64,000 bases of DNA from Pacificispira sp033344895 (GTDB lineage: Bacteria; Pseudomonadota; Alphaproteobacteria; UBA8366; Aestuariispiraceae): positions 1,984,001 through 2,048,000 of the forward strand of contig OZ245920.1 in assembly GCA_965229685.1 (NCBI GenBank), given 5' to 3'. Position 1 is the stretch's first letter. Every line of letters begins with the position of its first letter. The notes beneath the pieces are model-generated. The model made no database searches. It had not been told where the DNA came from and saw only the letters and a list, made by a program, of their open reading frames with translations. The position numbers were made by a program, and so were the translations under genes. Shown one piece after another: positions 1-8,453 of the stretch.

Positions 1-2
1 AA

Positions 3-329
3 GCCCTCGCCCATCTGGAGGCACGGCCTTTCGACATCGTGTTCGCCGATCTGGAAATGCCGACGATGGGCGGCATGGAGCTCATGCGAACCGTCCGGGA
101 AGAAAAGATTATCTATAACAGCCAGATACCTTTCGTCTTCGTCACGGCGCATGCCAATCCGGACCTTGTCGCCATGGCACGTAGCCTGGGCGTCGCCGGG
201 TATCTGGTGAAGCCGATCTCGTCGGGACAACTCCGTGCCAAACTGGACCAGGCCCTGCGCATTGCGCAGAAGCTTATGGATCAGGATGCCCGGCCGTCGA
301 AGGCCGCCGATACCTGGGATCTGAAATAG
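3..329 (+). CDS. Response regulator receiver (REC) domain protein, 5'-truncated by the window edge
   Basis: The reading frame is open from the first bases, so the true start lies to the left. The visible part is the second half of a CheY-like receiver: the phospho-acceptor Asp sits in the motif IVFADLEMP (codon 48-50), the conserved Thr in FVTAHA, and the conserved Lys in LVKPIS. A short, partly charged tail follows and the gene ends without a DNA-binding or other output domain, so it is probably a stand-alone receiver, although a domain N-terminal to REC cannot be excluded. No partner kinase is visible next to it. The family role, phosphorelay signalling in the cytoplasm, is established; the specific pathway is unknown. 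Confidence 0.85.
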   Translation, partial: ALAHLEARPFDIVFADLEMPTMGGMELMRTVREEKIIYNSQIPFVFVTAHANPDLVAMARSLGVAGYLVKPISSGQLRAKLDQALRIAQKLMDQDARPSKAADTWDLK

Positions 330-563
330 TTCGGCCGACGGTGACCGATTCCGGGTCACCCCAGTTTCCATTCTTTCGTAAGGGTGCAGAGCCCCGGAAC
401 GGCGGCGGTCCACCGGGTGGGATTGTATCGCCCCCCGTAATTCTCCCCAGCAGCCTCCATGAACAGGGGGCGTTACCGCGTCGGCATTTGCCCTGGTGCG
501 TGCATTCAGCACAGGTCCGTTCGATCCCCTGCCCGCTTACGGCGAAATCAATCGTCTTCCACA
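330..563. other. Intergenic region without a credible gene
   Basis: About 230 bases between the receiver gene and the importer promoter. Apart from the hairpin at 340-360 I see no conserved element. Short open frames here have no ribosome binding site and no recognisable protein features. Confidence 0.5.
340..360 (+). terminator. Possible terminator hairpin after the response regulator
   Basis: GGTGACC and GGTCACC form a 7-bp stem with a 7-nt loop, 11 nt after the stop codon, followed by moderately T-rich sequence without a clean T-run. Confidence 0.4.
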
Positions 564-594
564 TTGACATGAATATTGATTCATGTTTCATAAT
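564..594 (+). promoter_or_regulatory. Sigma70-type promoter of the importer operon
   Basis: A perfect -35 hexamer TTGACA (564-569) and a -10-like CATAAT (589-594) are separated by 19 nt, slightly longer than ideal. They lie 36-66 nt upstream of the binding-protein start at 630. The spacer is almost entirely occupied by the palindrome at 567-586, so a bound repressor would block RNA polymerase. Confidence 0.6.
567..586. promoter_or_regulatory. Palindromic operator, predicted TetR site 1
   Basis: ACATGAAT-ATTG-ATTCATGT is a perfect inverted repeat with 8-bp arms and a 4-nt centre, placed inside the promoter. The core ATGAAT-N4-ATTCAT and the right flank GATTCATGTTTCA recur directly upstream of the tetR gene (9821-9843), which suggests that the TetR protein encoded there binds both. 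Size and symmetry fit TetR-family operators. Binding itself is inferred. Confidence 0.65.
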
Positions 595-629
595 TTGCCC
601 AGAACATACAAACAGGGAGGACTATCCAG

Positions 630-1811
630 ATGAAGAGAACGTTCATGGTGGGGCTGGCCGCTTCGATAAGCGCCATGCTGGCGACGACGGCACTCGCCGA
701 AATCCGAATTGCGCATGTCTATGGCAAGACCGGGGCCCTGGAGGCCTATGCCGCACAGTCACACCAGGGTTTGATGCTTGGGCTTGAATACGCAACGGGC
801 GGCACGATGGAAATCAACGGCGAGCCGATCGTCGTCATCGAAAAGGACACCCAGGTGAAACCGGACCTCGGCAAGGCAATGCTGGCGGAGGCATTCGGTG
901 ACGATGACGCTCATATAGCCGTCGGGCCTGTGTCCTCCGGCGTCGCACTGGCGATGCTGCCGGTCGCTGAAGAATACGAGCGCATCCTGATCGTGGAACC
1001 GGCCGTGGCCGACTCGATCACCGGCGAAAACTGGAACCGTTTCATCTTCCGGACCGGGCGCAACTCGTCACAGGATGCCATCGCGAATGCCGTGGCACTG
1101 GGCGGCGAAGGGGTGACCGTTGCCACACTGGCGCAGGATTACGCGTTCGGCCGGGACGGTGTCGCCGCCTTCAAGGAAGCCCTCGAAGCAACGGGGGCGA
1201 CCCTGGCGCATGAAGAATATGTACCGACAGACACGACTGATTTCACCGCCGCGGCCGAACGCATCTTTCAGGCCATGGCCGACATCGAGGGGGAAAAGAA
1301 GCTCTTCATCATCTGGGCCGGTGGCGGCAATCCGATGGGCAAGCTCAACGCCATGGATCCGTCCCGTTTCGGCATCGAAATCGCGTCCGGCGGCAACATT
1401 CTGGCGGCCCTGACGGCCTACAAGGAACTGCCCGGCATGGAAGGCGCCACCTACTACTATTACGAAATCCCCAAGAACCCGGTGAATGACTGGCTTGTGG
1501 AGCAGCATCTCGATCGGTTCGGCACGCCCCCGGACTTCTTCACCGCGGGCGGAATGGCGGCTGGAATTGCCGTCGTGGAAGCGATCCGCAAGGCAGGTGG
1601 CGCAGAAGATACCGAAGCGCTGATTGCGGCCATGGAAGGCATGGAATGGGATACCCCGAAGGGCACCATGCGGTTCCGTAAGGAAGATCACCAGGCCATG
1701 CAGACCATGTACCACTTCCGGACCGAAATTCAGGACGGAAAGGACTATGGTGTTCCGGTTCTGGTGCGTGAAATCGGTATGGACGAAATGGACATTCCGA
1801 TCCGCAACTGA
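630..1811 (+). CDS. ABC transporter periplasmic substrate-binding protein, branched-chain amino acid type
   Basis: A 393-residue type I periplasmic binding protein (Leu/Ile/Val-binding-like family) that captures the solute for the permeases encoded downstream. The N-terminus is a Sec signal peptide with cleavage expected after Ala23 (TTALA|EIRIA). The mature part has the family's two-lobed character, with the early block of the first lobe around YGKTGALEAYA and the VGPVSSGVALAM region. The start is supported by AGGGAGG eight to ten bases upstream. It is the first gene of a six-gene operon. Family membership does not fix the ligand: related proteins bind amino acids, amides, urea, and aliphatic or aromatic carboxylates. 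Co-regulation with the CoA-dependent degradation genes at 6.2-9.8 kb favours a carboxylic acid. Confidence 0.9.
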   Translation: MKRTFMVGLAASISAMLATTALAEIRIAHVYGKTGALEAYAAQSHQGLMLGLEYATGGTMEINGEPIVVIEKDTQVKPDLGKAMLAEAFGDDDAHIAVGPVSSGVALAMLPVAEEYERILIVEPAVADSITGENWNRFIFRTGRNSSQDAIANAVALGGEGVTVATLAQDYAFGRDGVAAFKEALEATGATLAHEEYVPTDTTDFTAAAERIFQAMADIEGEKKLFIIWAGGGNPMGKLNAMDPSRFGIEIASGGNILAALTAYKELPGMEGATYYYYEIPKNPVNDWLVEQHLDRFGTPPDFFTAGGMAAGIAVVEAIRKAGGAEDTEALIAAMEGMEWDTPKGTMRFRKEDHQAMQTMYHFRTEIQDGKDYGVPVLVREIGMDEMDIPIRN

Positions 1812-1896
1812 TCTGCACGGGCGGGCACCGTATCGGCGCCTGCCCCTGCTCCGCCCTTGCCGCTGTCACAGCCCTTCCCGTCGAAAGTGTGACTTC

Positions 1897-2661
1897 ATGA
1901 CCCGGACACTCCTGGAAACCGACGGCCTGACCGTGCGCTTTGGTGGTCACGTCGCTGTCGATGCGGTGACCTGTTCCTTTCACGCCGGCGAACTGACCGC
2001 GATCGTGGGGCCGAACGGGGCCGGCAAGACGACATATTTCAATCTGATTTCCGGACAGATCCCGGCGTCGGCCGGGACGGTAAAACTCATGGGATCCGAC
2101 ATCACCCGGGACGGTGTATCGGAGAGATGCCGCAAGGGACTTGGCCGCGCCTTTCAACTGACCAACCTGTTCCCCAACCTGACCGTGCTGGAAAACGTCC
2201 GCCTCGTGATCCAGGCACGGGCAAACAAGGGATTCAGCCTACTGTCGATGGCCGACAGCCATTCGAAACTGACTGCCGACGCGATGGCAATCCTGGAGCG
2301 TGTCCGCCTGGACCGCCTGAAGGGACAGACCGTCCGCGAACTGAGCCACGGCAATCAGCGAAAGCTGGAAGTGGCGCTGCTGATCGCCTTGGATCCAATG
2401 GTCTATATGTTCGACGAACCGACCGCCGGCATGAGCGTCGACGAAGCGCCGGTTGTGCTCGATCTGATCGCTGAGCTCAAGAAGGACAGCGACCGCACAA
2501 TTCTGCTGGTCGAACACAAGATGGATGTCATCCGGTCGCTCGCGGACCGGATCATTGTGCTGCATAACGGTGCCCTGGCGGCGGACGGGCCGCCCGGCGA
2601 GGTCATGGCGTCCGACATCGTTCAGGAGGCCTATATGGGACGGGATCTGGAAGATGTCTGA
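1897..2661 (+). CDS. livG: Branched-chain amino acid-type ABC transporter ATP-binding protein (LivG-like)
   Basis: A 254-residue cytoplasmic ATPase of the importer. Walker A GPNGAGKT lies at residues 38-45, a slightly divergent signature LSHGNQRKLE near 150, Walker B MVYMFDEPTAG directly after it, and the switch His in LLVEHKMD. The LivG-specific C-terminal end (GEVMASDIVQEAYMG) is present. The ATG at 1897 gives the canonical family start; the open frame extends further upstream, but only through the end of the preceding gene in another frame. The 3' end overlaps the next ATPase gene by 8 nt. The gene symbol refers to family position, not to proven leucine transport. Confidence 0.92.
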   Translation: MTRTLLETDGLTVRFGGHVAVDAVTCSFHAGELTAIVGPNGAGKTTYFNLISGQIPASAGTVKLMGSDITRDGVSERCRKGLGRAFQLTNLFPNLTVLENVRLVIQARANKGFSLLSMADSHSKLTADAMAILERVRLDRLKGQTVRELSHGNQRKLEVALLIALDPMVYMFDEPTAGMSVDEAPVVLDLIAELKKDSDRTILLVEHKMDVIRSLADRIIVLHNGALAADGPPGEVMASDIVQEAYMGRDLEDV

Positions 2662-3376
2662 ACCGGTGCTCACCCTGACAGGCGTTCATACCGACATCGC
2701 CCAGTATCATATTCTCAACGGTGTCGATCTGGCCGTGCCAAGGGGCGGCGTCACCATGCTGCTCGGCCGGAACGGGGTCGGAAAGACAACGACACTTCGA
2801 ACGATTATCGGCCACTGGCAGACGAAGGCCGGCAGCATCACCTTCGACGGCACGGACATTACCGGTCAGACCGTACCGGCCAGGGCCCGCGCCGGAATCG
2901 GCTTCGTGCCGGAGGATATGGGAATCTTCTCCGATTTGACGGTAGAGGAGAACATGATCCTTGCGGCGGTTTCGGGCCCACTGGACCCTGCCCGCCGCGA
3001 CTGGCTGTTCTCCGTCTTTCCCCCGCTTCGAACGTTCTGGGAATCGCCGGCAGGGACATTGTCCGGCGGTCAGAAGCAGATGCTCTCGATCGCCAGAGCG
3101 ATGGCGGAAGAACGGGTCCTTTATCTGATCGACGAACCCACTAAGGGACTTGCCCCGGCCATTGTCTCCACCATGGCCGGCGCCCTGCGCAAACTGAAGG
3201 CGCAGGGGGCGACCATCCTGCTGGTCGAGCAGAACTTCGCTGTAGCCAGAGCCCTGGGCGATACAGCCGCGGTAATGGATGACGGTCGCATCGTTTGGGC
3301 CGGCCCCATGGCGCAACTGGCGGAAGACGCCGCGTTGCAGGAACGCCTGATGGGCCTCAGCATGGAAGCGCATTGA
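2654..3376 (+). CDS. livF: Branched-chain amino acid-type ABC transporter ATP-binding protein (LivF-like)
   Basis: The second ATPase of the importer, 240 residues, expected to heterodimerise with the LivG-like subunit. It carries Walker A GRNGVGKT (38-45), signature LSGGQKQMLSIARA, Walker B LYLIDEPTKGLAP and the switch His region VEQNF. As usual for LivF, the switch His position is Gln. The ATG at 2654 lies inside the end of livG (ATGTCTGA overlap), indicating translational coupling. Its own stop is one base before the start of the permease gene. Confidence 0.93.
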   Translation: MSEPVLTLTGVHTDIAQYHILNGVDLAVPRGGVTMLLGRNGVGKTTTLRTIIGHWQTKAGSITFDGTDITGQTVPARARAGIGFVPEDMGIFSDLTVEENMILAAVSGPLDPARRDWLFSVFPPLRTFWESPAGTLSGGQKQMLSIARAMAEERVLYLIDEPTKGLAPAIVSTMAGALRKLKAQGATILLVEQNFAVARALGDTAAVMDDGRIVWAGPMAQLAEDAALQERLMGLSMEAH

Positions 3377-3377
3377 G

Positions 3378-4409
3378 ATGACCACAGCACCGGACCACAC
3401 ACCGACTTTCGCTGCCGAGACACTTGCGGAGCGCCTTGCCCGATTGGCTCCGTATCTCCTGATCCCTGCCCTCGTGCTGATCGGCTTCATCGCAATCGGG
3501 GCACCGTCTTCATGGTTGACCCTGACGGTATCGGGTCTCGCCATGGGGATGATGATCTTCATCATGGCCTCCGGGCTGACCCTCGTGTTCGGGTTGATGG
3601 ATGTCATCAACTTCGGTCACGGCGCATTCATCTCGGTCGGCGCCTTTGTCGGAGTTTCCGTCCTGCTGGCGATGGGGGACTGGACCGGGGCCTCGTCCCT
3701 ACTGCTCAATGTTTCAGCCGTGTTCTTGGCCGTCATGGCCGCCATGGCGGTCACCGGGTTGATGGGCTGGGGTTTCGAGCGGATCATCGTACGGCCGGTC
3801 TATGGGGCCCATCTGAAGCAGATCCTGGTTACCGTCGGCGGACTGGTGGTGATCGAGCAGTTGATCCATGTCGTCTGGGGACCGGATGAAATCTACCTGA
3901 CCCGCCCGGAGACCCTGAAGGGGGCTTTTACCTTTGCCGGTGCCGCGGTCGAAAAGTACCGGTTGCTCGCCGTCGTACTCGGTATCGCCCTGTTCCTGGT
4001 CATGCGCCTTGTTCTGAAGCGCACGAAGATCGGGCTGATTGTCCGGGCCGGTGTCGAAAACGGCGAAATGGTGCAGGCGCTGGGCTACCGGCTGCGCATG
4101 GTTTTCATCGGTGTCTTCGTGGCCGGATCCGCCCTGGCAGGACTGGGCGGTGTCATGTGGGGGCTCTATCAGGAAGTCATCACCGCCGGAATGGGCGAGG
4201 AGATGATGATCCTTGTCTTCATCGTGGTCATCATCGGCGGCCTCGGTTCGGTCGAAGGGGCCTTCCTTGGTGCGCTGCTGGTCGGGCTCTTGCAGAACTA
4301 CGTCGCCTTCCTCGAACCAAAACTGGCGCTGGTATCCAATATCGGACTGATGACAGCAATCCTCATGTGGCGGCCGCAAGGCATGCTGCCCATCGTGAAG
4401 GCGAAGTAG
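3378..4409 (+). CDS. livH: Branched-chain amino acid-type ABC transporter permease (LivH-like)
   Basis: A 343-residue inner-membrane permease. A hydrophilic N-terminal stretch of about 30 residues, longer than in classical LivH, precedes multiple membrane segments. The family landmarks are visible: GLTLVFGLMDVINFGHGAF near residue 70 and the EAA-like cytoplasmic loop ALGYRLRMVFIGVFVAGS, with the characteristic VVIIGGLGSVEGAF near the end. It forms the translocation pore with the LivM-like protein encoded 1 nt downstream. The ATG at 3378 follows the livF stop by one base. Confidence 0.92.
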   Translation: MTTAPDHTPTFAAETLAERLARLAPYLLIPALVLIGFIAIGAPSSWLTLTVSGLAMGMMIFIMASGLTLVFGLMDVINFGHGAFISVGAFVGVSVLLAMGDWTGASSLLLNVSAVFLAVMAAMAVTGLMGWGFERIIVRPVYGAHLKQILVTVGGLVVIEQLIHVVWGPDEIYLTRPETLKGAFTFAGAAVEKYRLLAVVLGIALFLVMRLVLKRTKIGLIVRAGVENGEMVQALGYRLRMVFIGVFVAGSALAGLGGVMWGLYQEVITAGMGEEMMILVFIVVIIGGLGSVEGAFLGALLVGLLQNYVAFLEPKLALVSNIGLMTAILMWRPQGMLPIVKAK

Positions 4410-4410
4410 C

Positions 4411-5463
4411 ATGATCTCGACACTCCTGTCCCGCGACCTGCCCCACTCGACGATCCTGACCGTACTGCTTGTCACGATCCTGGTCTGCCTGGCGGCTGCC
4501 CCCTTCCTGTTCCCGGGGGTCCGCTCGCTGGAGACGGCCGCCCGGATCTGCATCTTCATCGTCCTGGTCGCCAGCTACGACCTGTTGCTCGGATACGGCG
4601 GCATTGTCAGCTTCGCCCATACCATGTTTTTCGGGTTGGGCGCCTATGGCGTGGCCCTCGCCTCGACGCATCTTGGTCGGGGCTATGACGCCCTGCTCAT
4701 CGGCGCCCTGCTCGGCGCCCTCGGCGCGGCGTTGCTGGCCTTGCTGATCGGGCTGTTCTCGCTGCGCGTCCGGGCGATCTTCTTTGCCATGATCACCCTG
4801 GCCGTCGCTTCGGCCGTCGCGGTGCTGGTTTCGCAGTTTTCCGGGATTACCGGCGGAGAGGACGGGTTGAACTACTCCATTCCGCGCGAACTGACACCTG
4901 CCTTCCGGCTGGGTGAGGTCTTTGGGGTCAAGATCAACGGAAAGCTTCTGAACTACTATCTGATCTTCTTCGCTTCGCTTGCGCTTTTCCTGATCCTTCT
5001 CCGTCTCGTCAACTCACCCTTCGGACGCGTCCTGCAGGCAATCCGGGAAAATGATTTCCGGGCCGAGGCAATCGGATACAAGGTCGTCTGGTATCGCACC
5101 GTCGCGACCTGTCTTTCCGCGGCAATCGCCGCACTTGCCGGCAGTCTGTTTGCCATCTGGCTGCGCTATGTCGGGCCGGATACGACGCTGAGCTTCACGA
5201 TCATGCTGGACATCCTCTTGATGGTCGTGATCGGCGGCATGGGCACGATGTACGGCGCGGTCATCGGGGCGACGATCTTTGTTCTGGCGCAGAATTATCT
5301 GCAGAATCTGATGGGCGCCGCATCGGACGCAACGGCGATGATCCCGCTTCTGCCGCAACTGCTGGACCCGGATCGCTGGCTGCTTTGGCTGGGTGTTCTG
5401 TTCATCCTGAGCGTCTATTTCTTTCCCTCCGGCATCGTCGGCCGATTGCGGGCGGGGCGCTGA
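4411..5463 (+). CDS. livM: Branched-chain amino acid-type ABC transporter permease (LivM-like)
   Basis: A 350-residue inner-membrane partner of the LivH-like permease. It has about ten hydrophobic segments, the family motif YDLLLGYGGIVSFAHTMFFG, the loop AIGYKVVWYRTVATCLSAA and the terminal MVVIGGMGTMYGAVIGA. The start at 4411 is one base after the preceding stop. The gene ends two bases before the hydrolase start, so the whole unit is probably transcribed together. Confidence 0.92.
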   Translation: MISTLLSRDLPHSTILTVLLVTILVCLAAAPFLFPGVRSLETAARICIFIVLVASYDLLLGYGGIVSFAHTMFFGLGAYGVALASTHLGRGYDALLIGALLGALGAALLALLIGLFSLRVRAIFFAMITLAVASAVAVLVSQFSGITGGEDGLNYSIPRELTPAFRLGEVFGVKINGKLLNYYLIFFASLALFLILLRLVNSPFGRVLQAIRENDFRAEAIGYKVVWYRTVATCLSAAIAALAGSLFAIWLRYVGPDTTLSFTIMLDILLMVVIGGMGTMYGAVIGATIFVLAQNYLQNLMGAASDATAMIPLLPQLLDPDRWLLWLGVLFILSVYFFPSGIVGRLRAGR

Positions 5464-5465
5464 CG

Positions 5466-6221
5466 GTGGCGCACCAGTTCCTGTTTCTGCATGGCTGGAC
5501 AATGCATGGCGGTATTTTCGATGACCTGATCTCAAGGCTGGGGGATAACTGCATCTGTGCCGCCCCCGACCTTCCCGGACATGGGAGCGCCAAGGCACGA
5601 CCGCCGACACTGGACGATTGTGCAGATGTCCTCGCGTCCGCCCTCGACGCGCTTGGTCCGGATCCGGTCATTCCCGTTGGCTGGTCGATGGGCGCGGCCG
5701 CGGTGTGGCGGTACATCCGCCGGCATGGAACTGGGAAAGTCACCGGCCTGGTCACTGTGGACATGAGCCCCAGGGTCAGTCCGGCCAAAGACTGGCCGCA
5801 TGGCCTGATAGGTCAGACCGAGGAATCCGTCGCCGCATCGACCGCACGGTTCGAGACGGATTGGCATTCTGCGACCGAGAGTATCGCGGCGACCATGTTC
5901 GGATCACCGGAGGGCGCGCCCCGGTTCAGCCGGTCCGATGCACTGCGTATTATTCGCGGACACTCCCCTGCTGCAATGCGCGCGCTATGGCATGACCTGG
6001 TGGCCCTTGATGAACGGGCGCTTATTCCGCAGATCGACGTGCCCTATCTGGTATGTTCCGGTCAGCGCAGTCGCGTTTATCCGGAGGCCGCCTCACGCTG
6101 GATCGCCGACCAGGCACCGCAAAGCCGTCATGCGGTCTTCGAAATGTCCGGCCACTCACCTCATCTCGAAGAACCGGCGGCCTTTGCACATACTCTACTG
6201 GATTTTGCCGACCAACTCTGA
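5466..6221 (+). CDS. Alpha/beta hydrolase
   Basis: A 251-residue single-domain alpha/beta hydrolase. It has the oxyanion-side HGW (9-11), the nucleophile elbow GWSMG with Ser74, and a C-terminal catalytic His in MSGHSPHLEEP. The overall size and the early HGW resemble the BioH / carboxylesterase / enol-lactonase branch. I chose the GTG at 5466 because it lies two bases after the livM stop and gives the normal N-terminus VAHQFLFLHGW; the open frame continues upstream only inside livM. Being in the importer operon, it may open an ester or lactone form of the imported compound or act as a thioesterase. A role in biotin synthesis is not suggested by the context. Confidence 0.85.
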   Translation: MAHQFLFLHGWTMHGGIFDDLISRLGDNCICAAPDLPGHGSAKARPPTLDDCADVLASALDALGPDPVIPVGWSMGAAAVWRYIRRHGTGKVTGLVTVDMSPRVSPAKDWPHGLIGQTEESVAASTARFETDWHSATESIAATMFGSPEGAPRFSRSDALRIIRGHSPAAMRALWHDLVALDERALIPQIDVPYLVCSGQRSRVYPEAASRWIADQAPQSRHAVFEMSGHSPHLEEPAAFAHTLLDFADQL

Positions 6222-6254
6222 CGCTCCCTGTCGGATGCGAAGGCGTAGGCACCG

Positions 6255-6620
6255 CTAGAATCCTCCGGCGACATCCTTCGCCTTGACCAGGGAGCGCCCC
6301 TCACAGATCACCGTCCCGTCCGGCGTCACACAACGCGCCCAAAGGTCGACCAGGTGCTTGTCCGGGCGCAGGCGGGTGACTTCCACGCTCGCGGTCAAGT
6401 TTGTATCCAGCGGTGCGGGCAGGTTGAAATGCAGTTCTTGCTTGAGATAGTTCGTGCCCGCCCCAGGCAGCTTGACGCCCAGAAGGTAGGAGAACAACGC
6501 GGCGATCAGCGGTTCCGGGACATGATCGCCCGGGTCCGCGCCCGCCAACGCTGAGAAACGCTCCAGGTCGGTGCGGGAGTAGCGGCGGGCAACGGACGCT
6601 GACTGACCGACATTCAACAT
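6255..6620 (-). CDS. MaoC-like hot-dog hydratase, second (degenerate) subunit
   Basis: A 121-residue hot-dog fold protein resembling (R)-specific enoyl-CoA hydratases in the central part (LFSYLLGVKLPGAGTNYLK, then a beta segment LHFNLPAP). The catalytic loop is unusual: the family pattern D-x-N-x-x-H appears as GADPGDHVP, so the usual Asp five residues before the His is Ala and the Asn is Pro, and the segment after the His is shortened. It may form a heterodimer with the upstream MaoC subunit, whose loop is intact. The ATG at 6620 overlaps that gene by 7 nt. It is the last gene of the catabolic operon, 33 nt from the converging hydrolase gene. Confidence 0.8.
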   Translation of the reverse strand: MLNVGQSASVARRYSRTDLERFSALAGADPGDHVPEPLIAALFSYLLGVKLPGAGTNYLKQELHFNLPAPLDTNLTASVEVTRLRPDKHLVDLWARCVTPDGTVICEGRSLVKAKDVAGGF

Positions 6621-6970
6621 TCGATTTCTGCCTCGCCAACCAGAACCTCCGCCCCGTCGGCAACACGCATGGCCCTGAAGGCAAGCTTTCCAGGCGCTGT
6701 TTCGATTACCGACAAGGCAATCTCCTCCTCGGCAAAGGCCGGATTGGGAAACATCATGGTCTGAATGCGCTGCCGGACGCCCGGACGCGCCTGTTGCAAC
6801 AGCCCCCACAGTTTCGAATAGATCAGCATGCCGTGACTTACCGTACGACCGAATGCGGTCCTGGCGGAGAATGCCGGGTCCACATGGATTGCATTGTCGT
6901 CGCCAGATACCGCCGCAAAGGCATCGAATTCCGCCTGGGTCGGCACCCAACGCGCGGACAGGTCAATCAT
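6614..6970 (-). CDS. MaoC-like enoyl-CoA hydratase (hot-dog fold)
   Basis: A 118-residue single hot-dog domain with an intact hydratase motif, FAAVSGDDNAIHVDPAFSA (Asp and His at the expected five-residue spacing), followed by FGRTVSHGML. Family enzymes add water to 2-enoyl-CoA with R stereochemistry or act on related CoA thioesters. The C-terminal half is less typical than the N-terminal half, the reverse of the downstream subunit, which supports a complementary pair. The start overlaps the end of the acyl-CoA ligase gene by 8 nt. Confidence 0.85.
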   Translation of the reverse strand: MIDLSARWVPTQAEFDAFAAVSGDDNAIHVDPAFSARTAFGRTVSHGMLIYSKLWGLLQQARPGVRQRIQTMMFPNPAFAEEEIALSVIETAPGKLAFRAMRVADGAEVLVGEAEIEC

Positions 6971-8453
6971 GGTCCAGCAGCTTTCTCAGTTCCGGTTTCC
7001 GTACCTTGCCGGCGGCGGTGCGCGGGAAGTCTTCTACGATCCGGACAATTGCGGGCACCTTGTACGCGGCCAGTCTTTCCCGGCACCAGGGCCGCAATGT
7101 CTCCGCCGACAAGGTTTCACCGGGTCGCAATGTAATGAAGGCCGCACCGACCTCGCCCCATTTATCGTCTGCAATGCCGATCACGGCGCATTCCAGAATG
7201 GCCGGGTGAGCGATCAGGACACGCTCGACCTCGGCCGGATAGACGTTCTCGCCGCCGGAAATGTACATGTCCTTGATACGATCGACGATGAAGTAATAGC
7301 CATCCGCATCACGCCTTCCGACATCGCCGCTTTGCAGCCAGCCATCTTCGGTAAAGGTCTTCTCCGTTGCCTCGGGATTCTGGAAATAGCCCGGTGTGAT
7401 GTTGGGCCCACGCAGTTGGATTTCGCCTTCACCGGACACTCCGTCCGGTACGCCGGCCAGCCGAACCTCCGTCAGCATCTGCGCCCGCCCGACAGAGCCG
7501 ATCTTCTCCGCGGCATGGCGGGCATCCATCAGAAAGACCGTCGGGCCGGTTTCGGTCATTCCGAAACCGTTCAGGACATAGGCGCCGCGCTGCGAAAAGA
7601 ACCGGATCAAGGGTTCCGACAGCGGTGCACCGCCGCAGCCACAGCGAATGCCGGCCCAGTCCACCGCATCGATGTCATGCAACAGCGAGAAGGCCTGATA
7701 GATGGCAGGGACGCCAAAGAACTGCGTCACGCCACCGCCCTCGAGAAGGGCCATGACCCGATCCGCGTCAAACTTCGGAAGGATGGTGGAGAAACCGCCA
7801 TTCAGAAAAACCGGAAGCGTATAAAGATTAATACCGGCGGTATGAAACAGGGGCAGGAAATTGATCGACCTGTCAGCCCCGGTCAGGCCGATGGCCTGAC
7901 CGATATTCACGGCATTCGCCCAGGCCATCTTTGCGGTCTGTATGACCGACTTGGGCCGCCCTGTCGTGCCCGAAGTGAAAAGCAGGTACCAGGGACGATC
8001 AGCGGGAATGGCGGCGCGCAGCGGCGGCCCGCCCGCGGCGATCCAAGACTTGAGATCGCCATCCGTCCCAACCAACGGAACTCCCGACCTCCGCGCGACG
8101 TCTGCGGCCGTTTCAGCCATCGCCCGATCATGGATGAGGGCCCTGGGGGTGACGGTGGCCAGCGTCTCAACAAGCTCGGCGGCAGGCTGTCGCCAGTTCA
8201 ACGGACACAGGATGACGCCCGTTTTCTGGCAGGCGAACAACGCCAGAAAGAACTCCGCGCAATTGTGGCAGAGGATGGCAACGCGCTCCCCCTCCTCCAG
8301 CCCCATCGATCGGAAGCCACATGCAATGGCGTCGGCAGCCGCGTTTATGGCGGAGAAGCTCCAGTCCTGACCGGAAATGGCATCGTGAAACGCCAGATCA
8401 TCGCACGAAAGTTCCGCGCGTTTCATCGCCATGTCCGGGAGCAGATCAGACAT
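6963..8453 (-). CDS. Acyl-CoA synthetase (AMP-forming), class I adenylate-forming enzyme
   Basis: A 496-residue cytoplasmic ligase that activates a carboxylic acid to its CoA thioester through an acyl-AMP. The ATP-binding loop LLFTSGTTGRPKS is near 157-169, the core motif NGFGMTETGP is in the middle, the hinge and Asp region SGDVGRRDADGYYFIVDR follows, and the catalytic Lys of the C-terminal domain lies in PRTAAGKVRKPELRK. The ATG at 8453 gives the same 8-nt ATGTCTGA-type overlap with the upstream gene that is seen elsewhere here; an in-frame start at 8477 is possible but overlaps the preceding gene by 32 nt. Substrate class (medium or long chain, aromatic, branched) cannot be read from the sequence. 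Confidence 0.92.
   Translation of the reverse strand: MSDLLPDMAMKRAELSCDDLAFHDAISGQDWSFSAINAAADAIACGFRSMGLEEGERVAILCHNCAEFFLALFACQKTGVILCPLNWRQPAAELVETLATVTPRALIHDRAMAETAADVARRSGVPLVGTDGDLKSWIAAGGPPLRAAIPADRPWYLLFTSGTTGRPKSVIQTAKMAWANAVNIGQAIGLTGADRSINFLPLFHTAGINLYTLPVFLNGGFSTILPKFDADRVMALLEGGGVTQFFGVPAIYQAFSLLHDIDAVDWAGIRCGCGGAPLSEPLIRFFSQRGAYVLNGFGMTETGPTVFLMDARHAAEKIGSVGRAQMLTEVRLAGVPDGVSGEGEIQLRGPNITPGYFQNPEATEKTFTEDGWLQSGDVGRRDADGYYFIVDRIKDMYISGGENVYPAEVERVLIAHPAILECAVIGIADDKWGEVGAAFITLRPGETLSAETLRPWCRERLAAYKVPAIVRIVEDFPRTAAGKVRKPELRKLLDHD

Noticed and set aside
341..787. Open frame covering the importer promoter
   Set aside because: It runs through the promoter, operator and into the binding-protein gene in another frame and has no conserved features.
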